Source: Maylandia zebra (lineage: Eukaryota; Chordata; Actinopteri; Cichliformes; Cichlidae). From it: a DNA stretch of 64,000 bases. The notes under the pieces were generated by a model. That model did not search any database and was not told where the DNA came from. It worked only from the letters and a program-made list of their open reading frames with translations. Position 1 is the stretch's first letter; every line of letters begins with the position of its first letter. A program made the position numbers and the translations under genes. The stretch lies in NCBI RefSeq assembly GCF_041146795.1, contig NC_135170.1, positions 24,298,033-24,362,032 of the forward strand, in the 5' to 3' direction. This document shows, piece after piece, positions 62,401 to 64,000 of the stretch.

Positions 62401-63787
62401 ATCTTTTGATTACCTCTGTGTATCACTGACAGGTTACGGTGCAGATGTTCTAATGCCTTTACAATCTGTAGAATAAATAACAAAATTTCAGAAAAAGAAT
62501 ATATATATATATATTATGTGTTATGCTAGGGCAAAAGGATATGGTGATTTGCAAATGATTCATACCTAACATTTATTTGAACATAAAACATATCTGATAT
62601 GGAAAATTTACAAACAGGAGGTTGCGTTATGCTCATTTACAATTTGATGCAAACAAGTTTGAAAAAAAGTTGTGCATTCTCCCACTGTGCTGCATAACTT
62701 TTAATGGTAGTGTTTGGTCTGTGTGTGTGTGTGTTGTGGAAACAAAGAGACCAAATTGTGTAGTTCTAAAAACAATAATGTAACAGTTCAGTGCCACGTT
62801 TATTGTGTTTGTTTTCATAATTCAACAAAGTTTCTCATGAGTCTTTTTAAAAGCTTCCTGAAGTCTTGCATAGCCCGTGCAGTGATTTCCACCACATAAT
62901 CATATCTATTTTCAATGCAACACTGTGCTTTGCATAAACTTTATCACTCTTAAACTTCTCAGTTTTTTTTTTTTTTTTTTAAAGGCTTCACAGCAATCAA
63001 ACGAGGCTTATGCTCTGCAAAAAACAAATTCAAATTTGCTGTTTAAACCATTTTCTTACTGTTGTATTTTTGGGGTTTTGCACACATCAAAGTTACGAAT
63101 TTTTTCCAAATTGTACACATGCAGAAATGTAAAATGTTTGCAGAACTGGAGGGACTTGTGAGAATGTTCTGACAAACGCTTATCAGAGCATCCATACTGA
63201 GCATCTCAAACTGTAGCTCTGCCTGACTGGCGACCTCAAAGTGTGGCAAGATTCTGGAAAGTCTCTACGCCCAGCTGCTGTTCACCAGCAAAACCACAAA
63301 CTGTCATTCTACTTATCTTCCTCTTAAAAAGAAAGTAAGCATTTGTTCTAGAGAAAAGGAAAGTGAGCTACTCCTTTAGAGTATTTGCATGCACATGTGC
63401 ATCCACCTAATCTTAGTGATACTGGCTTTAAAATGTCGAGGACGTGACTTACTGCTACCGTGATCTTGCCCAAGATGTCCTCGGGAATAGTTCTGCCCTT
63501 CTCAATAACTTTCTTATAGAACTTATCCAAAGATGTGTCCATCAGTTCCATGCAGATCCAAACATCACCCTAAAAAAACCCAAGAAGATGATCGACCATT
63601 AATAAGGTGAGAAACACACAGTGCACAGCACAGTCATACACGAATGACGTTTAAACACTAGCTTCACCTCTCTGAATAGGGCGCCATAGAAAGTCACAGT
63701 GAAGAAGCAGTCCACGGTCCTCATGGAAATGTCCAGGTCCATCAGCAGCCTCTTCTGCTCCAGAGTGTTGACTGTGGCACGGATCCT
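59474..63787 (-). CDS. map2k6: MAP kinase kinase 6 (partial; 5' exons off the right edge)
   Basis: Eight 3' exons on the minus strand: 63,668-63,787, 63,453-63,569, 62,414-62,465, 62,191-62,318, 61,850-61,927, 60,104-60,243, 59,817-59,862 and 59,474-59,551, all with GT-AG introns in phase. Map2k6 is the dual-specificity kinase that phosphorylates p38 MAP kinases. Visible motifs are RIRATVN just after the ATP-site exon, CMELMDTSLDKFY, the catalytic loop HRDVKPSN split across an exon join, CDFGISG, and the activation loop SVAKT with both Ser and Thr phosphosites. PYMAPERINP and the terminal TDVASFVKVILDD follow. The ending favours map2k6 over map2k3. The glycine-rich loop and N-terminal docking site are not in the window. 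A Tc1 relic sits in the 1.6-kb intron between the 61,850 and 60,104 exons. Confidence 0.94.
60411..61121 (+). mobile_element. Tc1-like transposon relic (family 2) in a map2k6 intron
   Basis: Begins with the terminal-repeat-like CACTGGCCACTTCATTATGT, continues with AATCAGCCAATCACATGGCA, and later with CCAGCAGAATAACTTGACAT and GAGGAATGTTTCCAGCAC. It is the same family as 22,345-22,951. A long A run (about 60,607-60,632) and an internal deletion interrupt it, and the 3' terminal repeat is missing. Confidence 0.75.
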
Positions 63788-63827
63788 CTGGTGACACAAA
63801 TATCATAGATTTGCAGTTTCAGCACCA

Positions 63828-63897
63828 TTCAATTTAGCTTTATTTACATAGTGCCAAGGCTCCACAACAGTCACCTAAAGGTGCTTTACATTAAGGT
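63828..63897 (-). mobile_element. LINE 3' tail fragment, minus strand
   Basis: On the minus strand it reads ACCTTTAGGTGACTGTTGTG then GGCACTATGTAAATAAAGCT, like the 3' ends at 28,100 and 53,050. The fragment is only about 70 bp. Confidence 0.55.
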
Positions 63898-64000
63898 AGA
63901 GATGGCACGATACCACTTTTTTATGTCCGATACCGATATACCGATATCATAAATTTGGATATCTGCCGATACCGATATGAATCCGATATAATGTTTTTTA
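63898..64000 (+). mobile_element. Start of a dispersed hAT-like repeat cut by the window edge
   Basis: GATGGCACGATACCACTTTT followed by repeated CCGATACCGATAT units is the terminal region of a repeat widespread in fish genomes. It runs off the right edge, so its size and family cannot be judged. Confidence 0.5.

Overview
The window looks like ordinary nuclear DNA from a teleost fish. It has compact vertebrate-type exons with GT-AG introns, several Tc1/mariner and hAT relics, a CR1/L2/Rex1-type LINE with a GAATT-repeat tail, a tRNA-derived SINE and fish-type dispersed repeats. A percomorph (possibly a cichlid) is plausible, but the sequence alone does not prove it. I see no operons, CRISPR array, phage, retrovirus-like element or other prokaryote-style system.

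Layout, left to right. 1-5,100 is non-coding apart from a small TRIM-type zinc-finger gene fragment. 5,138-11,254 (minus) is ush1g (SANS), with its first exon and 5' flank duplicated in tandem just upstream (about 11,040-12,990); the outer copy is decayed. 14,075-16,762 (plus) is otop2, an otopetrin proton channel, in six exons. 17,084-18,130 holds a LINE-type repeat and a complete non-autonomous hAT element with its target-site duplication. 18,806-21,696 (plus) is a tvp23 Golgi membrane protein gene in seven exons, one intron of which is GC-AG. 22,345-22,951 is a Tc1 relic. 23,464-26,318 (minus) is a Cys-loop ligand-gated channel subunit (ZACN/5-HT3-like) with an apparent one-base frameshift in its M3 exon. 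27,506-28,367 has a hAT MITE, a LINE tail and a perfect 43-bp inverted repeat. 31,796-32,935 and 35,927-37,243 (plus) are kcnj16 (Kir5.1) and kcnj2 (Kir2.1), each with a single coding exon. 37.3-57.6 kb is a gene-poor stretch with a mariner relic, a nearly whole LINE 3' half and an adjacent 860-bp DNA transposon. 57.6-63.8 kb (minus) is the 3' part of map2k6, whose 5' exons lie beyond the right edge.

The gene set combines neighbourhoods found on human 17q24-q25 (USH1G-OTOP2, ZACN, KCNJ16-KCNJ2, MAP2K6), so this is a rearranged piece of that ancestral block. The genes do not form one pathway. Ush1g is a hair-cell Usher scaffold and otop2 a proton channel; Kir2.1 and Kir5.1 are subunits of inward-rectifier potassium channels and can co-assemble; Map2k6 activates p38.

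The points most worth a second look are the tandem copy of ush1g exon 1, a terminal ush1g intron whose splicing or retention gives the same C-terminus, a Kir5.1 missing one of the two conserved extracellular cysteines, the channel-gene frameshift, and the perfect 43-bp hairpin. I did not find convincing evidence of a wholly undescribed system.
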